DNA of 53,153 nucleotides from a virus, in the IMG/VR virus record IMGVR_UViG_3300022591_000013, positions 1 through 53,153 of that record. The stretch is one strand, 5' to 3'. The notes under the pieces were generated by a model that searched no databases, had not been told where the DNA came from, and was given only the letters and a program-made list of their open reading frames with translations. The position numbers were made by a program, and so were the translations under genes. Positions 24,780 through 34,200 of this stretch are shown one piece after another (within the stretch, counting starts at the first letter, position 1; every line of letters begins with the position of its first letter).

Positions 24780-25397
24780 ATGAGAATCGTACAAGCGCAG
24801 GTTCCGGTGTCGGCAGTAAATGCGGCGGCGGTTAGCTTGCAGAACGTTGATCTGGACGCATCGCAGCTGGGATTGGGATTCATTCCCGATGCGATGAAGC
24901 CCTACATCACGGCGGTGGAGAAGGGTGATCCCTCGGGCGTCTTTCATCAGACCACCCTGACCCTCACCAACCTGCCGCAGACCATCGTCAATGGCGCATC
25001 GGAGTGGGTGGGAACCGAGATATTCGACTTCCCGCTGGGCCGTATCAACGTGCAGGGAGTTGCATCGTCGCTGGCTCCGACCACCACCAGCACCCTTGCA
25101 TCGACCATCACGACCGGCACCACGGGCGCGGTATCCCTCGGCACGGTGACGGACGACGGTACGCACAGCACGACCAAGGTGGATCTTGGGGCTGATACCG
25201 CCTACACGTCCTCCACCACTATCAACGTTGCAGCCGCCGCCGTCAAGGTGCTATTGGCGGCCGAAGCTAAGTTCGACGGCTCCGCCACTGCGAAGAAGAT
25301 GTTCCTCAACAACAAGATCGCGACCAACACCAACGACGGCACCATGACGTGGTCTGGCACGATCACCATCAACTGGGCCAACCTCGGACCGAACTGA
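24780..25397 (+). CDS. Structural protein, probably head or head-fibre component
   Basis: A 205-aa, Thr/Ala-rich, beta-type protein between capsid and connector genes. GAAAGGAAG precedes the ATG. Low-complexity Thr-rich segments (TTTSTLASTITTGTTGAVSL) and a C-terminal GTITINWANLG strand are typical of phage surface or decoration proteins. No exact family recognised. Confidence 0.62.
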   Translation: MRIVQAQVPVSAVNAAAVSLQNVDLDASQLGLGFIPDAMKPYITAVEKGDPSGVFHQTTLTLTNLPQTIVNGASEWVGTEIFDFPLGRINVQGVASSLAPTTTSTLASTITTGTTGAVSLGTVTDDGTHSTTKVDLGADTAYTSSTTINVAAAAVKVLLAAEAKFDGSATAKKMFLNNKIATNTNDGTMTWSGTITINWANLGPN

Positions 25398-25424
25398 GCA
25401 CCACGTAGCAGCAGTGCAGAAGAG

Positions 25425-25442
25425 CGGGGCCTCTGTGCCCCG
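25425..25442 (+). terminator. Hairpin between structural genes
   Basis: CGGGGC (25425-25430) and GCCCCG (25437-25442) form a 6-bp stem with loop CTCTGT; no T-run. Possibly an mRNA processing or attenuation signal. Confidence 0.3.
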
Positions 25443-25476
25443 TCTCCCGCAAACCCAACCCTTAGGAGACAACGCA

Positions 25477-25683
25477 ATGAAAACGATCTACCATACGGCC
25501 ACAGGTGAGGCATTCGAGCGCGAGCCTGTCGACGCCAACGAGATGCTGGCCAGCGGCCAGTACCAATCCGAACCGCCGACCGAAGAGCAGATGGCCGAGG
25601 CCGCTGCGAAGGCCGCAGAGGTCGAGGATGTCGTCGTTCGGAAGGCCGCAACCAAGGCCGCGCCCAAGAAGTCCGGCAAGTAG
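25477..25683 (+). CDS. Small Ala/Lys/Glu-rich protein
   Basis: A 68-aa protein; ATG at 25477 with TTAGGAGA upstream. A short folded N-terminus (MKTIYHTATGEAFEREPVDA) is followed by a low-complexity Ala/Lys tail (RKAATKAAPKKSGK). Similar small proteins occur between head genes in many phages; function unknown. Confidence 0.6.
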   Translation: MKTIYHTATGEAFEREPVDANEMLASGQYQSEPPTEEQMAEAAAKAAEVEDVVVRKAATKAAPKKSGK

Positions 25684-25711
25684 CACAACGCCACTCGCAC
25701 TTGCTGCAATC

Positions 25712-26635
25712 ATGGCCGCAATCGGCACCCTGACCCAGCCCGGCGGAGTCATTCCGCCGGTGCATACCGGCACCGCGCAAGGCGCGGCGTATGGCTCGCT
25801 GACGTTGGCCGCATCCGCCGACGCCACAACGGACGCCTACAAGTGGTATTGCGTCCGCATCACCGGCGGCGCCGGGGCGGGGCAGGAGCGAACGATTCTG
25901 GCGAGCCGGAAAAACTTGCTGAAGTACTCGGAGGACCAGCGCAACACCGCCGAGGCCGGATCGTCAAGACCTTGGGCACAGTTCAATAACGCCGATATTG
26001 ACGTTGCCCAAGTCGCAGCGAACACGCCATCCGGTGTTGCGGGCACGGTTAGCAGGCTCCAGTGTTCGACAACCGGGGCTCTTCAACGGCAGACGATCTA
26101 TAGCATCAGCGGACTGGCCGACACCACTGCGTATTGCTGGTCTGCCTACGCCAAAGCGGATCAAGTGCCAGCAGTCTTTCATGTCTTCAAGAGCAAGGCG
26201 GGCAATTTCCCAGGTGTCCGATTCAACCTGCTGACAGGGGCTATGACCAGCATCGCGCACGCAGGAGAATCAGCAATCGCTTACGGCATAACTCCTGCGC
26301 AGGAGCCGGGATGGTATCGGACGTGGTCAGCCTATGACACTAAATCCGGGGGGAATACGCCGAATATAAACTTCGAGTTGATGACCACCAGTGGCGGCTT
26401 CTACAACGCTACGAGCATTGGCCACGGCCTGCTGATGTTCGGCGCGCAACTCAACGTCGGCAGCGCCCCCGACGAATACATTCAGACCGTCGCCAACGCC
26501 GCCGTCGGCGTGCAGATCGACCGGCCGTGGCTCGTGATGCCGGATGCGACAAGCACCTACGAAATCTACAGTCCCAGCGCGTCGGCCATCGGCGCGCTTT
26601 CGCAACCTGTCGGCGCCATCGGCGTAGTGGGGTAA
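25712..26635 (+). CDS. Structural protein with an inserted carbohydrate-binding-like module
   Basis: A 307-aa protein. The outer parts look like one small beta domain: residues 1-63 (AIGTLTQPGG ... GAGQERTI) and about 263-307 (VQIDRPWLVMPDATSTYEIY ... AIGALSQPVG). Between them lies a module of about 200 residues starting NLLKYSED and containing SAYAKADQVPAVFHVF and WYRTWSAYDTK. Modules of this look are common in phage tail fibres and spikes as jelly-roll, carbohydrate-binding-like domains. A capsid- or neck-attached receptor or mucus binder is plausible. ATG 25712 has no clear SD, so translation may depend on the gene upstream. Confidence 0.62.
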   Translation: MAAIGTLTQPGGVIPPVHTGTAQGAAYGSLTLAASADATTDAYKWYCVRITGGAGAGQERTILASRKNLLKYSEDQRNTAEAGSSRPWAQFNNADIDVAQVAANTPSGVAGTVSRLQCSTTGALQRQTIYSISGLADTTAYCWSAYAKADQVPAVFHVFKSKAGNFPGVRFNLLTGAMTSIAHAGESAIAYGITPAQEPGWYRTWSAYDTKSGGNTPNINFELMTTSGGFYNATSIGHGLLMFGAQLNVGSAPDEYIQTVANAAVGVQIDRPWLVMPDATSTYEIYSPSASAIGALSQPVGAIGVVG

Positions 26636-26639
26636 CGGC

Positions 26640-27002
26640 ATGAGCACCATCACCATCGATCGCGGCGAACTGGTAGCGATCCCCTTTTCGATCACCGACG
26701 CTGCCAACGGGCTGGCCGGCAAGCGAGTCACTTGGTCCGTGGCCAGGGCCGCTAACGGGCAGCGACTTCTTCGCAAGGTGGGAGGTCTTCCAGGCAGTTC
26801 GGCCGATATAACGATCACTGTGCAGAATGCAGGGGCTATATCTGGAACAATCAATATGCTCTCTGCGGACTTTGCGCTGCTCCCTGCGGGCAGTTATGCT
26901 GTGTCGCTATGGACAGACGACGGCATCGGAGGGGATCAGTGCGTAACAGCAGGCGGCACAGACACCCTAGTGATACAGCCAACTGTGGCGCGCGCTGCTT
27001 GA
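26640..27002 (+). CDS. Ig-like structural protein
   Basis: A 120-aa, beta-rich protein starting 5 nt after the preceding stop. The pattern (ITIDRGELVAIPFSITDAAN; SADITITVQNAGAISGTI; LLPAGSYAVSLWTDD) resembles the immunoglobulin-like N-terminal domain of baseplate or surface proteins. It may be the partner or mount of the module protein upstream. Confidence 0.58.
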   Translation: MSTITIDRGELVAIPFSITDAANGLAGKRVTWSVARAANGQRLLRKVGGLPGSSADITITVQNAGAISGTINMLSADFALLPAGSYAVSLWTDDGIGGDQCVTAGGTDTLVIQPTVARAA

Positions 27003-27023
27003 ACTTAACAGCGGGAGGTTGAA

Positions 27024-27545
27024 ATGGCACTTGTAGTTGAAGATGGAACCGCCAAGTTAGATGCAGAGTCTTACATCAGCGTGGCCGATGCCGACACCTA
27101 CCATGCGGCACGAGCAAACGTTGCCTGGGATGCAGTCGGTGAAAAGGAAGCGGCGCTTCGCAAGGCCACGGACTACATGCTACAGACCTACCGCGACGCG
27201 TGGAAGGGGGTTCGCATGAAGGCGACGCAGGCACTGGACTGGCCGCGCGCCTTTGTCTATGCCGAGCCTGCGCTGACCGGAAGCTCCGGGGCGTATCCGT
27301 ACCTCATACCTGACGGCATCGTGCCAGTAGAGGTGCAGCGTGCCTGTGCAGAGCTTGCCCTGCGGGCCGCATCGGGCGAGCTGAATGCCGACCTCGAGCG
27401 CGCAGTGTCGAGCGAGACTGTAGGCCCCATCTCTGTCACGTACGAGCAAAGCTCTCCGCAGTACAAGCGGTACAGGTCTGTGGATATGCTGGTCGCGAGG
27501 TACCTCACGTCCGTGGGGTGCTCAGTCCCGGTAGGGCGGTCATGA
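27024..27545 (+). CDS. Head-tail connector (DnaT_2-like Ad1 adaptor)
   Basis: A 173-aa protein with the pattern ESYISVADADTYHAARA ... KEAALRKATDYMLQTYRDAW ... KATQALDWPRAFV, which databases often label DnaT-like ssDNA-binding but which in phage head-tail regions is the first adaptor below the portal. GGGAGGTTG precedes the ATG. Its stop overlaps the next ATG. Confidence 0.78.
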   Translation: MALVVEDGTAKLDAESYISVADADTYHAARANVAWDAVGEKEAALRKATDYMLQTYRDAWKGVRMKATQALDWPRAFVYAEPALTGSSGAYPYLIPDGIVPVEVQRACAELALRAASGELNADLERAVSSETVGPISVTYEQSSPQYKRYRSVDMLVARYLTSVGCSVPVGRS

Positions 27546-27745
27546 GCGGCGCTGATAACAAGCTCGTAGGGATCCAAGGCGGCAGGGAGAAGAACCCGGC
27601 CTTGGATGCCATACGGCAGATCCAACACAACCTTGCGTTCTACTGCGAAGCGCAAGCGGCACTTGCGGCAATGACTCGATCCAAGTATGAGGCACTGCTC
27701 AAGGAAGGTTTCACGGAATCGCAGGCACTTGAACTCTGTAAATAA
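27542..27745 (+). CDS. Small connector-region protein
   Basis: A 67-aa helical protein; ATG at 27542 overlaps the adaptor stop. The C-terminus YEALLKEGFTESQALELCK looks like a phage helical tail motif found in small neck-region proteins. Function unknown. Confidence 0.62.
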   Translation: MSGADNKLVGIQGGREKNPALDAIRQIQHNLAFYCEAQAALAAMTRSKYEALLKEGFTESQALELCK

Positions 27746-27761
27746 CCCACCGGAGCAAACC

Positions 27762-27944
27762 ATGAAAACTGTGTATGACGATCGAGGTGTAGCGTACGAT
27801 CTGGATGACGCCGAGGCGGATGCCCGCGTCGCTCGCTACGGGTTCAGCACCACCTGGCCCCCTGCGGCGCAGGAAAAGCCCGCTGAGGAGGACGCGCCCG
27901 TTCAGGATGCTCCGGCACCGATCGACTTCGGCGCGGATCAGTAA
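27762..27944 (+). CDS. Small acidic protein in the connector region
   Basis: A 60-aa, acidic, Pro-rich protein; ATG at 27762 with CGGAG upstream. A short ordered start (MKTVYDDRGVAYDLDDAEAD) resembles that of the protein at 25477 (MKTIYHTATG), and both have low-complexity tails. Function unknown. Confidence 0.58.
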   Translation: MKTVYDDRGVAYDLDDAEADARVARYGFSTTWPPAAQEKPAEEDAPVQDAPAPIDFGADQ

Positions 27945-27946
27945 CC

Positions 27947-28315
27947 ATGAGCAACGCGTTGTACGTCCGGCTGGCGGCATCCACACTCAGGATGCTGACC
28001 ACCTATGGGAGCGCCGTAACGCTGCGCTCCTATTCCGGCGGTACGTACAACCCGGCAACCATGGCCGCAGCTCCGACCGTCTCCAACTCCTCCCGAGTGG
28101 CCGTCGTGATTGCCTACAAGTCGGGCGACGTCTTGGCATCGGGCGGGCTGATCCAAGACTCCGACCGCCTCTGCATCATGGGGGCTGAAGGTGCGGCACC
28201 AACCTTGAGCGATAGGGTTGTAGTCGGTGCGGTAGAGTACGCGATCAAGGCAGTTAAGACGATCGCCCCAGACGGCATCACGCCCGTCCTTTACGAGCTT
28301 CAATTGCGGGCATGA
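27947..28315 (+). CDS. Head-closure or second adaptor protein
   Basis: A 122-aa, beta-rich protein in the position of the stopper/head-closure gene, between the Ad1 adaptor and the gp10-like protein. Typical segments: VTLRSYSGGTYNPAT, DSDRLCIMGAEGAAPTLSDR, YAIKAVKTIAPDGITPVLYE. Role assigned by position and pattern. Confidence 0.65.
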   Translation: MSNALYVRLAASTLRMLTTYGSAVTLRSYSGGTYNPATMAAAPTVSNSSRVAVVIAYKSGDVLASGGLIQDSDRLCIMGAEGAAPTLSDRVVVGAVEYAIKAVKTIAPDGITPVLYELQLRA

Positions 28316-28812
28316 GTTTTCACCTTGATATCCGCGAGTGGTGCAAGAAGGCGAAGGGGCGCACGGACCTCGTTGTTCGGAAAGTGCTCATTGACCTTGG
28401 AACCCGACTGGTGGAGAAGTCTCCGGTGGGGAACCCTGATCTCTGGGATTCGCTCTACGACACTGCGGATGCAGGATCCGGCGCTCAGCGCACGGGCGCA
28501 CGCCGCAAACCTCCCGCAGGGTACGTGGGAGGTCGCTTTCGCGGGAACTGGCAGTATGGAAACCTTGGCCAGCAGTCTGTGCCGATGCAGAGGCTGGACG
28601 ATATCGATCCGTCGGGCGCGATCAGCATCTCGCGGATCACCAAGGGGGTTCTCGAGGCTGAGCCTGCCAACATGCACTATCTCGTCAATAATCTTCCGTA
28701 TGCACAACGCTTGGAGAACGGGTGGTCCAAGCAGGCGCCGCAGGGAATGGTGGCGCTGACCGTTGTCGAGTTTCAGGACATAGTACGGGCCGCAACCGGA
28801 GGCAGGGAATGA
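28312..28812 (+). CDS. HK97 gp10-like tail completion protein
   Basis: A 166-aa protein; ATG at 28312 overlaps the preceding stop. It contains VLIDLGTRLVEKSPVGNPDLWD, GGRFRGNWQYG and YLVNNLPYAQRLENGWSKQAPQG, the signature of HK97 gp10-type neck/tail-completion proteins. Its stop overlaps the next ATG. Confidence 0.82.
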   Translation: MSFHLDIREWCKKAKGRTDLVVRKVLIDLGTRLVEKSPVGNPDLWDSLYDTADAGSGAQRTGARRKPPAGYVGGRFRGNWQYGNLGQQSVPMQRLDDIDPSGAISISRITKGVLEAEPANMHYLVNNLPYAQRLENGWSKQAPQGMVALTVVEFQDIVRAATGGRE

Positions 28813-29228
28813 GCAGCAATGTCGTTGATGTTGGGAGCACGCTTGAGGCCGCACTGGCTGCGATGCCGCAGGTCATTGCGATTGCTTCCGAGAACACTGC
28901 CTACACCCCTACGGCAGGGGTTCCGTACTGCGAGGCGAATCTACTGCTGGCACAACCCTCGGACCTTGAGCTTGGGTCGCAGGGTGCGTACCGAGAGCAG
29001 GGCGTCTTCCTCGTCCGTCTCAACTATCCTCTTCAAGTCGGCAAGGGCCAGAGCCTGGCCTTCGCGGCACTGCTGCGCGCCTATTTCAAGCGCGGCACAA
29101 CCTTCGCTGGCAGCAATGGCGTTCAGGTCACTATCGACAAGACCGCTGAAATAGCACCGGGGTCAGTCGATGGCGATAGGTGGGTCACCCCGGTGCGAAT
29201 TCGGTTCTACTCCAACGTAACGCAATAA
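28809..29228 (+). CDS. Tail terminator protein (DUF4128-like)
   Basis: A 139-aa protein directly before the tail tube gene. Pattern: VPYCEANLLLAQPSDLELGS, YREQGVFLVRLNYPLQVGKG, LLRAYFKRGTTF. This fits the DUF4128/tail-terminator family that caps the tail tube at the head end. ATG at 28809 overlaps the previous stop. Confidence 0.75.
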   Translation: MSSNVVDVGSTLEAALAAMPQVIAIASENTAYTPTAGVPYCEANLLLAQPSDLELGSQGAYREQGVFLVRLNYPLQVGKGQSLAFAALLRAYFKRGTTFAGSNGVQVTIDKTAEIAPGSVDGDRWVTPVRIRFYSNVTQ

Positions 29229-29246
29229 TCACTGAAAGGAACTGCC

Positions 29247-30479
29247 ATGCCGCTCACCGCGCAAGGAATCAAGAAGCAACTCGTTATCAAGAAGCAGGTG
29301 TCCCTCGGCTCGCTGGCCTCGGGCTCCGGCGGGCAGGTCCTCCGCCGCCGCACCTCCATATGGGAGCAGAAGAAGGCGGAATACAAGTCCGACGAGATCG
29401 TCAGCCACCAGCAATCGACAGGCGCGCGCTATGGCATGGGAACAGTGACCGGGAAGCACTCCGGTCTTCTCTCCCCTGGCACCTTCAAGCTGTGGATGGC
29501 GGCGGTATGCCGCAAGGACTTCGCGGCCGGGGCGGCGACCGGTGCCATCGCGACGGTGACTGCTGCGGTTACTTCCGGCGCCGCAGGGACGTTCACGCGA
29601 TCGGCAGGTTCGTACCTGTCGGACGGCTTCAAGCAGTTCGACGTTGTGCGCTGGGCTGGCTGGGCCACGACGGGCGTTCCGAACAATGCTCACAACTTCT
29701 GGATTACCAGCCTGAGCGCAACCGTCATGACTGTGCTGGCACTGGATGGCGTTGCAGTTGGTGCCAAGGCGTCGGGCGACTCCGTCACTGGCACCGTTGT
29801 CGGCAAGAAGACGCTGGTCCCGCTGACCGGGCACACCGACGACATCTTCACCGTCGAGAATTGGCATCCCGATCTGTCGCCGGTCGTCTCCGAGCTGTAT
29901 GGCGACGTCAAGGTGGATGCAATGTCAATCGGCATCCCTGCCAGCGGCAACGTAACAGTCGATTTTGACTTGAACGGCCTCAGCGAGAGCGTGACCGCCG
30001 CACAGGTGCTGACTACCCCGACAGCTGAGACCACCACGGAAATTCTCAGCGCAGTGCGCGGCTCCATTTCCGTCAATGGTGCGCTGCAAACAACGATCAC
30101 CGGCCTCACGGTCAATGTCAAGGCCAACACCAGCGTCGACGGCCCCGTGATCGGCACCAATGCCGGCCCGAACGTGTCTCGCGGTAAGGTCGAAGTGTCC
30201 GGGCAGTTTCAGGCATATTTCACCGACTCTACCCTTATGCTTCTGCTGAGCAACGAGACGAACATTGGCATCGGTGCGGTCGCTACCTGCGACAATACTG
30301 CCACCAGCGACTTCATCGCCCTCAGCATGACTCGCGTCAAGATCGCAACGGACACTCCGGACGATGGCGAGAAGGGCATTATCCGCACCTACAACTTCAA
30401 TGCCGAGATTGACTCAGCAGGCGGCGCCGCGCTGGCAAACGACCAAACGATCATTTCGTTCCAAGACAGCGCCGCTTAA
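29247..30479 (+). CDS. Major tail tube protein
   Basis: A 410-aa protein, large for a tube protein, between tail terminator and tail chaperone. The N-terminal half begins QLVIKKQVSLGSLASGSGGQ followed by VLRRRTSIWE; the C-terminal half has repeated beta/Thr-rich strands (SGNVTVDFDLNGLSESVTAA; GKVEVSGQFQAYFTDSTLML). Extra Ig-like surface domains could explain the length. GAAAGGAA precedes the ATG. Confidence 0.82.
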   Translation: MPLTAQGIKKQLVIKKQVSLGSLASGSGGQVLRRRTSIWEQKKAEYKSDEIVSHQQSTGARYGMGTVTGKHSGLLSPGTFKLWMAAVCRKDFAAGAATGAIATVTAAVTSGAAGTFTRSAGSYLSDGFKQFDVVRWAGWATTGVPNNAHNFWITSLSATVMTVLALDGVAVGAKASGDSVTGTVVGKKTLVPLTGHTDDIFTVENWHPDLSPVVSELYGDVKVDAMSIGIPASGNVTVDFDLNGLSESVTAAQVLTTPTAETTTEILSAVRGSISVNGALQTTITGLTVNVKANTSVDGPVIGTNAGPNVSRGKVEVSGQFQAYFTDSTLMLLLSNETNIGIGAVATCDNTATSDFIALSMTRVKIATDTPDDGEKGIIRTYNFNAEIDSAGGAALANDQTIISFQDSAA

Positions 30480-30512
30480 CTCGCAGCGCACCCTCAACCC
30501 AAGGAGATCACC

Positions 30513-30917
30513 ATGAATCAAGACCAGCCGGTGTCAATCGACGCCCTCAATGCCGTACAAGCCTGCGATGCCGGGTTCGAGTTCGAGTACATCGGACCTG
30601 ACGGAAAAGGCAGTGGGCGCTTCTTCACTGTAATCGGAGAGCAGTCCGAACAGGTGCAGGAGTGGATTCGCAAGAGGCTGAACAAGCTCCGCCGTGACGA
30701 GGATATGGCTCGCCGACGCGGCAAGGAGATTCAGCGGCTGGTTGAGACCGATCAGCAGTTCGGGATCGAGTCTGCTGCGATCAGGATCACGGGCTGGCGG
30801 GGCATCTCGGAAGAATGCACCTTCGACAATGCGGTGCGCCTCTGCACGATCAACCCGCTGATTCGGGCGCAAGTCCTGGATGCATCCGCAGACCTGGGAA
30901 ATTTTATGAAGGGCTGA
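30513..30917 (+). CDS. Tail assembly chaperone, short form (gpG-like)
   Basis: A 134-aa protein; AAGGAGA precedes the ATG. By position (tube, then chaperone, then tape measure) it is the lambda gpG counterpart, a cytoplasmic chaperone for the tape measure. Its 3' end contains a -1 slippery site at 30896-30905 and stops soon after. Ribosomes that slip make the long form ending at 31264. Confidence 0.85.
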   Translation: MNQDQPVSIDALNAVQACDAGFEFEYIGPDGKGSGRFFTVIGEQSEQVQEWIRKRLNKLRRDEDMARRRGKEIQRLVETDQQFGIESAAIRITGWRGISEECTFDNAVRLCTINPLIRAQVLDASADLGNFMKG

Positions 30918-31264
30918 TCTCGCAGCTCTGCAAATTCGCAGAGCGAATCTTCCTCCTGGCAACCAAGCAGGAGGATGGTTCAACCTTGCGAGCTCACCTC
31001 AAGTCGCTATGGCGGCAAACCGGTGAGAAGCCAGAGCTGCTTGAGGTCCCAGAGTGCCCCGAAGAAATATCCCACGTTTGGACGTGGTTCGAAGAGTTGA
31101 ATGCTGCAAGGTCAAAAGGGGAGTTGGCGTCGATGCCTATTACGTATGCGGATATTTGGTACTGGTCCTCGCTTACCGGGGTCCGTCCAACCGCACTCGA
31201 GGTTCGAGCCCTTAGGACGTTGGACGGCATGATGCTCAACCCTAAAAAAGGTACAGCAAGATGA
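30513..31264 (+). CDS. Tail assembly chaperone, frameshifted long form (gpGT-like)
   Basis: Predicted product of -1 programmed frameshifting: frame 1 to 30902, then the -1 frame from 30902 to the TGA at 31264, about 250 aa. After the shift the sequence reads FYEGLISQLCKFAERIFLL and continues as an open frame without its own start or ribosome site. This is the expected layout for a gpGT T domain, which binds the tape measure. The end overlaps the tape measure ATG. Confidence 0.85.
30896..30905 (+). promoter_or_regulatory. Overlapping -1 ribosomal slippery sites
   Basis: In the zero frame the sequence reads G-GGA-AAT-TTT: GGGAAAT (30896-30902) and AAATTTT (30899-30905) both obey X-XXY-YYZ. Lambda uses GGGAAAG at the same place. 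The stop of the short form is 10 nt downstream. Confidence 0.88.
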
Positions 31265-34200
31265 GTGACTCCGGCGCCGCAGATATTGCCTCTCTAGGAC
31301 TGAGCGTTGATGCGACTAGCGTCGACGCTGCGGCCAAGTCGTTGGATCGGCTGAGCGAGGCATCTGATCGCAACAGCAGCTCCACCGAGCGCCAGATGCA
31401 GAACATGCGCGGCGTTGCTGCCAGCATGAAGCAGCAGGCGACCTCTGCCAACGAGGTGGCCGACAACGTACAGAAACTACTGAACAAATACGACCCGCTT
31501 GGCACCAAGCTCCGCTCCCTTGAGTCGGAGTTCATCGCCTTGAACAAGGCCGTGGCCAACAATGCCGTAGGATCCACCTCTGATGCGGCATTGGACAAAA
31601 CCTACGCGGCACTGAACAAGGAAATTGCCAGCACCAAGACCCTGATGGAAAACGCCGCGAGCGCCACCACCAAGTTCAGCATGTCGGCCAGCTACGCATC
31701 GCGCGAGTTGATGGTCCTAGGGCACGAAGCAATGAACGGGAACCTGAGCAGGATTCCAGGAACCTTCATGAGCATGCTGGCACACTCGAACTTCTTCGCA
31801 GCAGGATTGGCGCCCGTGCTGGCGGGGGTGCTGGCGGTTGCTGTGGGCGTGGGAGTGCTCGGCAAGGCGGCATACGACGCCCACCACAACCAGGAACTTC
31901 TGGGCAATTCCCTATACGTCAGTGGCAACTACGCCGGGAAGACTGCTGGTCAGTTGGATGCGATGGCCAGCAGCATGGCCAGCAGCGGTGAGATTGGCAA
32001 CAATGCCGCGAACAAGATCGTGGCTGGCTACGCGGCCAGCGGGCAGATAGGAGGCGAGGCACTCGAAAAACTATCGGGGCTGACACTTGACTATGCCCGG
32101 ATCACCGGACAGACCGCAGAGAAGGCGGCGGAGCACCTGACGAAGATGTTTGAAGACCCTAAGAAGGGCGCAGAGTCTTTCGCCAAGTCGACGCACGACC
32201 TGACGCTTGCGGAATACGACCTGATCGTCGCGATGCAGGAGCAAGGCAGGCAGGGTGAGGCCCAACTGCTGCTGGGAGAGAAGCTCAGCACCTGGACCAA
32301 CAAGCACAAGGAAGAGGTCGGCCTCTTGGCATTCACCTATCGCTGGTGGAAAAGCGCCATCAGTGAGGCCGACACCGAGCTTGGGAAAATCCTGATGGGA
32401 ACCCACTCCTTGCAGGAGGTAATCGCCGCGCAGGAACGCTCCATAGAGAGCTCCCGGAAACTTGGGATTGACCCTGGCGTCATCAAGATGGCAGAGGAAA
32501 AGCTCGAGCTTCTGAAGGGCGAGCTGGCGATTCTCGGCATTCAGACCAAAGAGCGCGAAGAGCAGAGCAAGCTGAACGACGCAGACCTAGCCAACCGCAA
32601 GCTGGTCGCTGCATCGGATCAAGGTCGCCTTGCCACCTTGCAGAATCAGATGAAGGCAATCGCTGATACCGTGCGGATAGGGGCCGACGCTGACGTCGCC
32701 ATGCAGGCATCCGTCACGGTGCAGAAGCAGATCGACGAGCTCATGGACCGCATGGGCACCAAGGGCCGGCAGCGGGCACAGGAACAGATCGAGTTGCAGT
32801 CCAGGCTGAACGAGATCTCGATTGCCGCAGCGCAGAAGGCCAACGATCACGAACTCAAGATGGGCGCGATCACCAAAGAGCGGCATGATCAGAACAAGCT
32901 GGACCTGGACCTGCGTAAGAACGGGATCGAGCAGGTGAAGGAAGCAGAGCTTGCCGCGATCAGCTCCGTTATCTCTGGTGAGCGTCGTAAGCATCAACTC
33001 AAGCTACAGGAGCTGGTCGCCGAAGCGGAGGCAATTAAGCTTCAAGGCGGGTATGCAACGGACGAGGAGAAAAAGAAGTCGCTCGACGATGCACTGAAGA
33101 AGCAGCAGGAGCTGGACAAGCACGAGCTTGATGCCCTGGACAAGAAGATCGCAGCGCAGCAGCTGTACAACGCCGAGATCGGGAAGACGCAAGCGCAGAA
33201 GGATATTGAGAAGCAGCTGGTGGAAGAATCCGGGACGCGCGAGCTCGAGATCCAAGCTGAGGCGTTCAGGAACGTCGTCGCATTGAACATACTGTCCGCA
33301 GACGAGCTGAAGATCTACCAGGAGAAGCTGACGACGCTGGACGCCGAGATCGAGAAGCGCAAGGTGCTGGCCACGCTGCTTGGACAAGCCTCTGTGCTCC
33401 AGAAGCAGGCTGACGGCATCAAGGAGACGAAAGCTTCTTGGAAGAGGCTGACGGATGACGTAGAGCGCAGTCTGACGGATGCCTTGATGCACGGGTTCGA
33501 TAAGGGCAAGGGGTTCTTGCAGAGCTTCACGGATAGCATCAAGAACTCGCTGAAGTCCTCGATCATCAGTATTGGCGTGAGGGCAGTGGTCAGCCCAATC
33601 ATGGGCGCGATTGGAAGTGCCCTGGGAATTGCCGGAGATGCGGCATCCGGTGGCGGCGGTGGTATGAGCGGAACGAGCATGCTGTCCTTGGGGAGCAGCG
33701 CGTACAGTCTGGCCGGCGGAAGCAGTCTCTACTCCAGTTTCGCGATGTCGGGGATGGGGCAGGCTCTTGGCCTGAGCACCGCTGGCTCTATGATAGCTCC
33801 TGCGGCGGGAACAATTGTCTCCGGCGCCGCAGGTTCGATCCCGACGGTATTCGCGGCGAATATGGGGACTGTCATTGGTGGGACGGCAGAAGCTGTTGGT
33901 ACAACGGCGGCGGCTGGTAGCATGACCGCCCTAGGATCTGCCATCCCCTATGTCGGGGCGGCGATTGCTATTGCATCCGCCCTTGGCCTATTCGGTGGTG
34001 GCAATGACAACGCAGAGCCTGCTGGGCCTCCCAATCAATACTGGGTAAATCTCAAGGGCATGGCGTCCGGCCTGGCGGCGAAGGGCGGTGCCAGCTATGG
34101 GTACATGGGACGCCGCAATGATGGTGGCGAGTATGACGGCAGTGGCGGCTTTTCCGCAGCGCAGCAGGCATCCATCAGCTCGACGATAGCAGGGTTGTTT

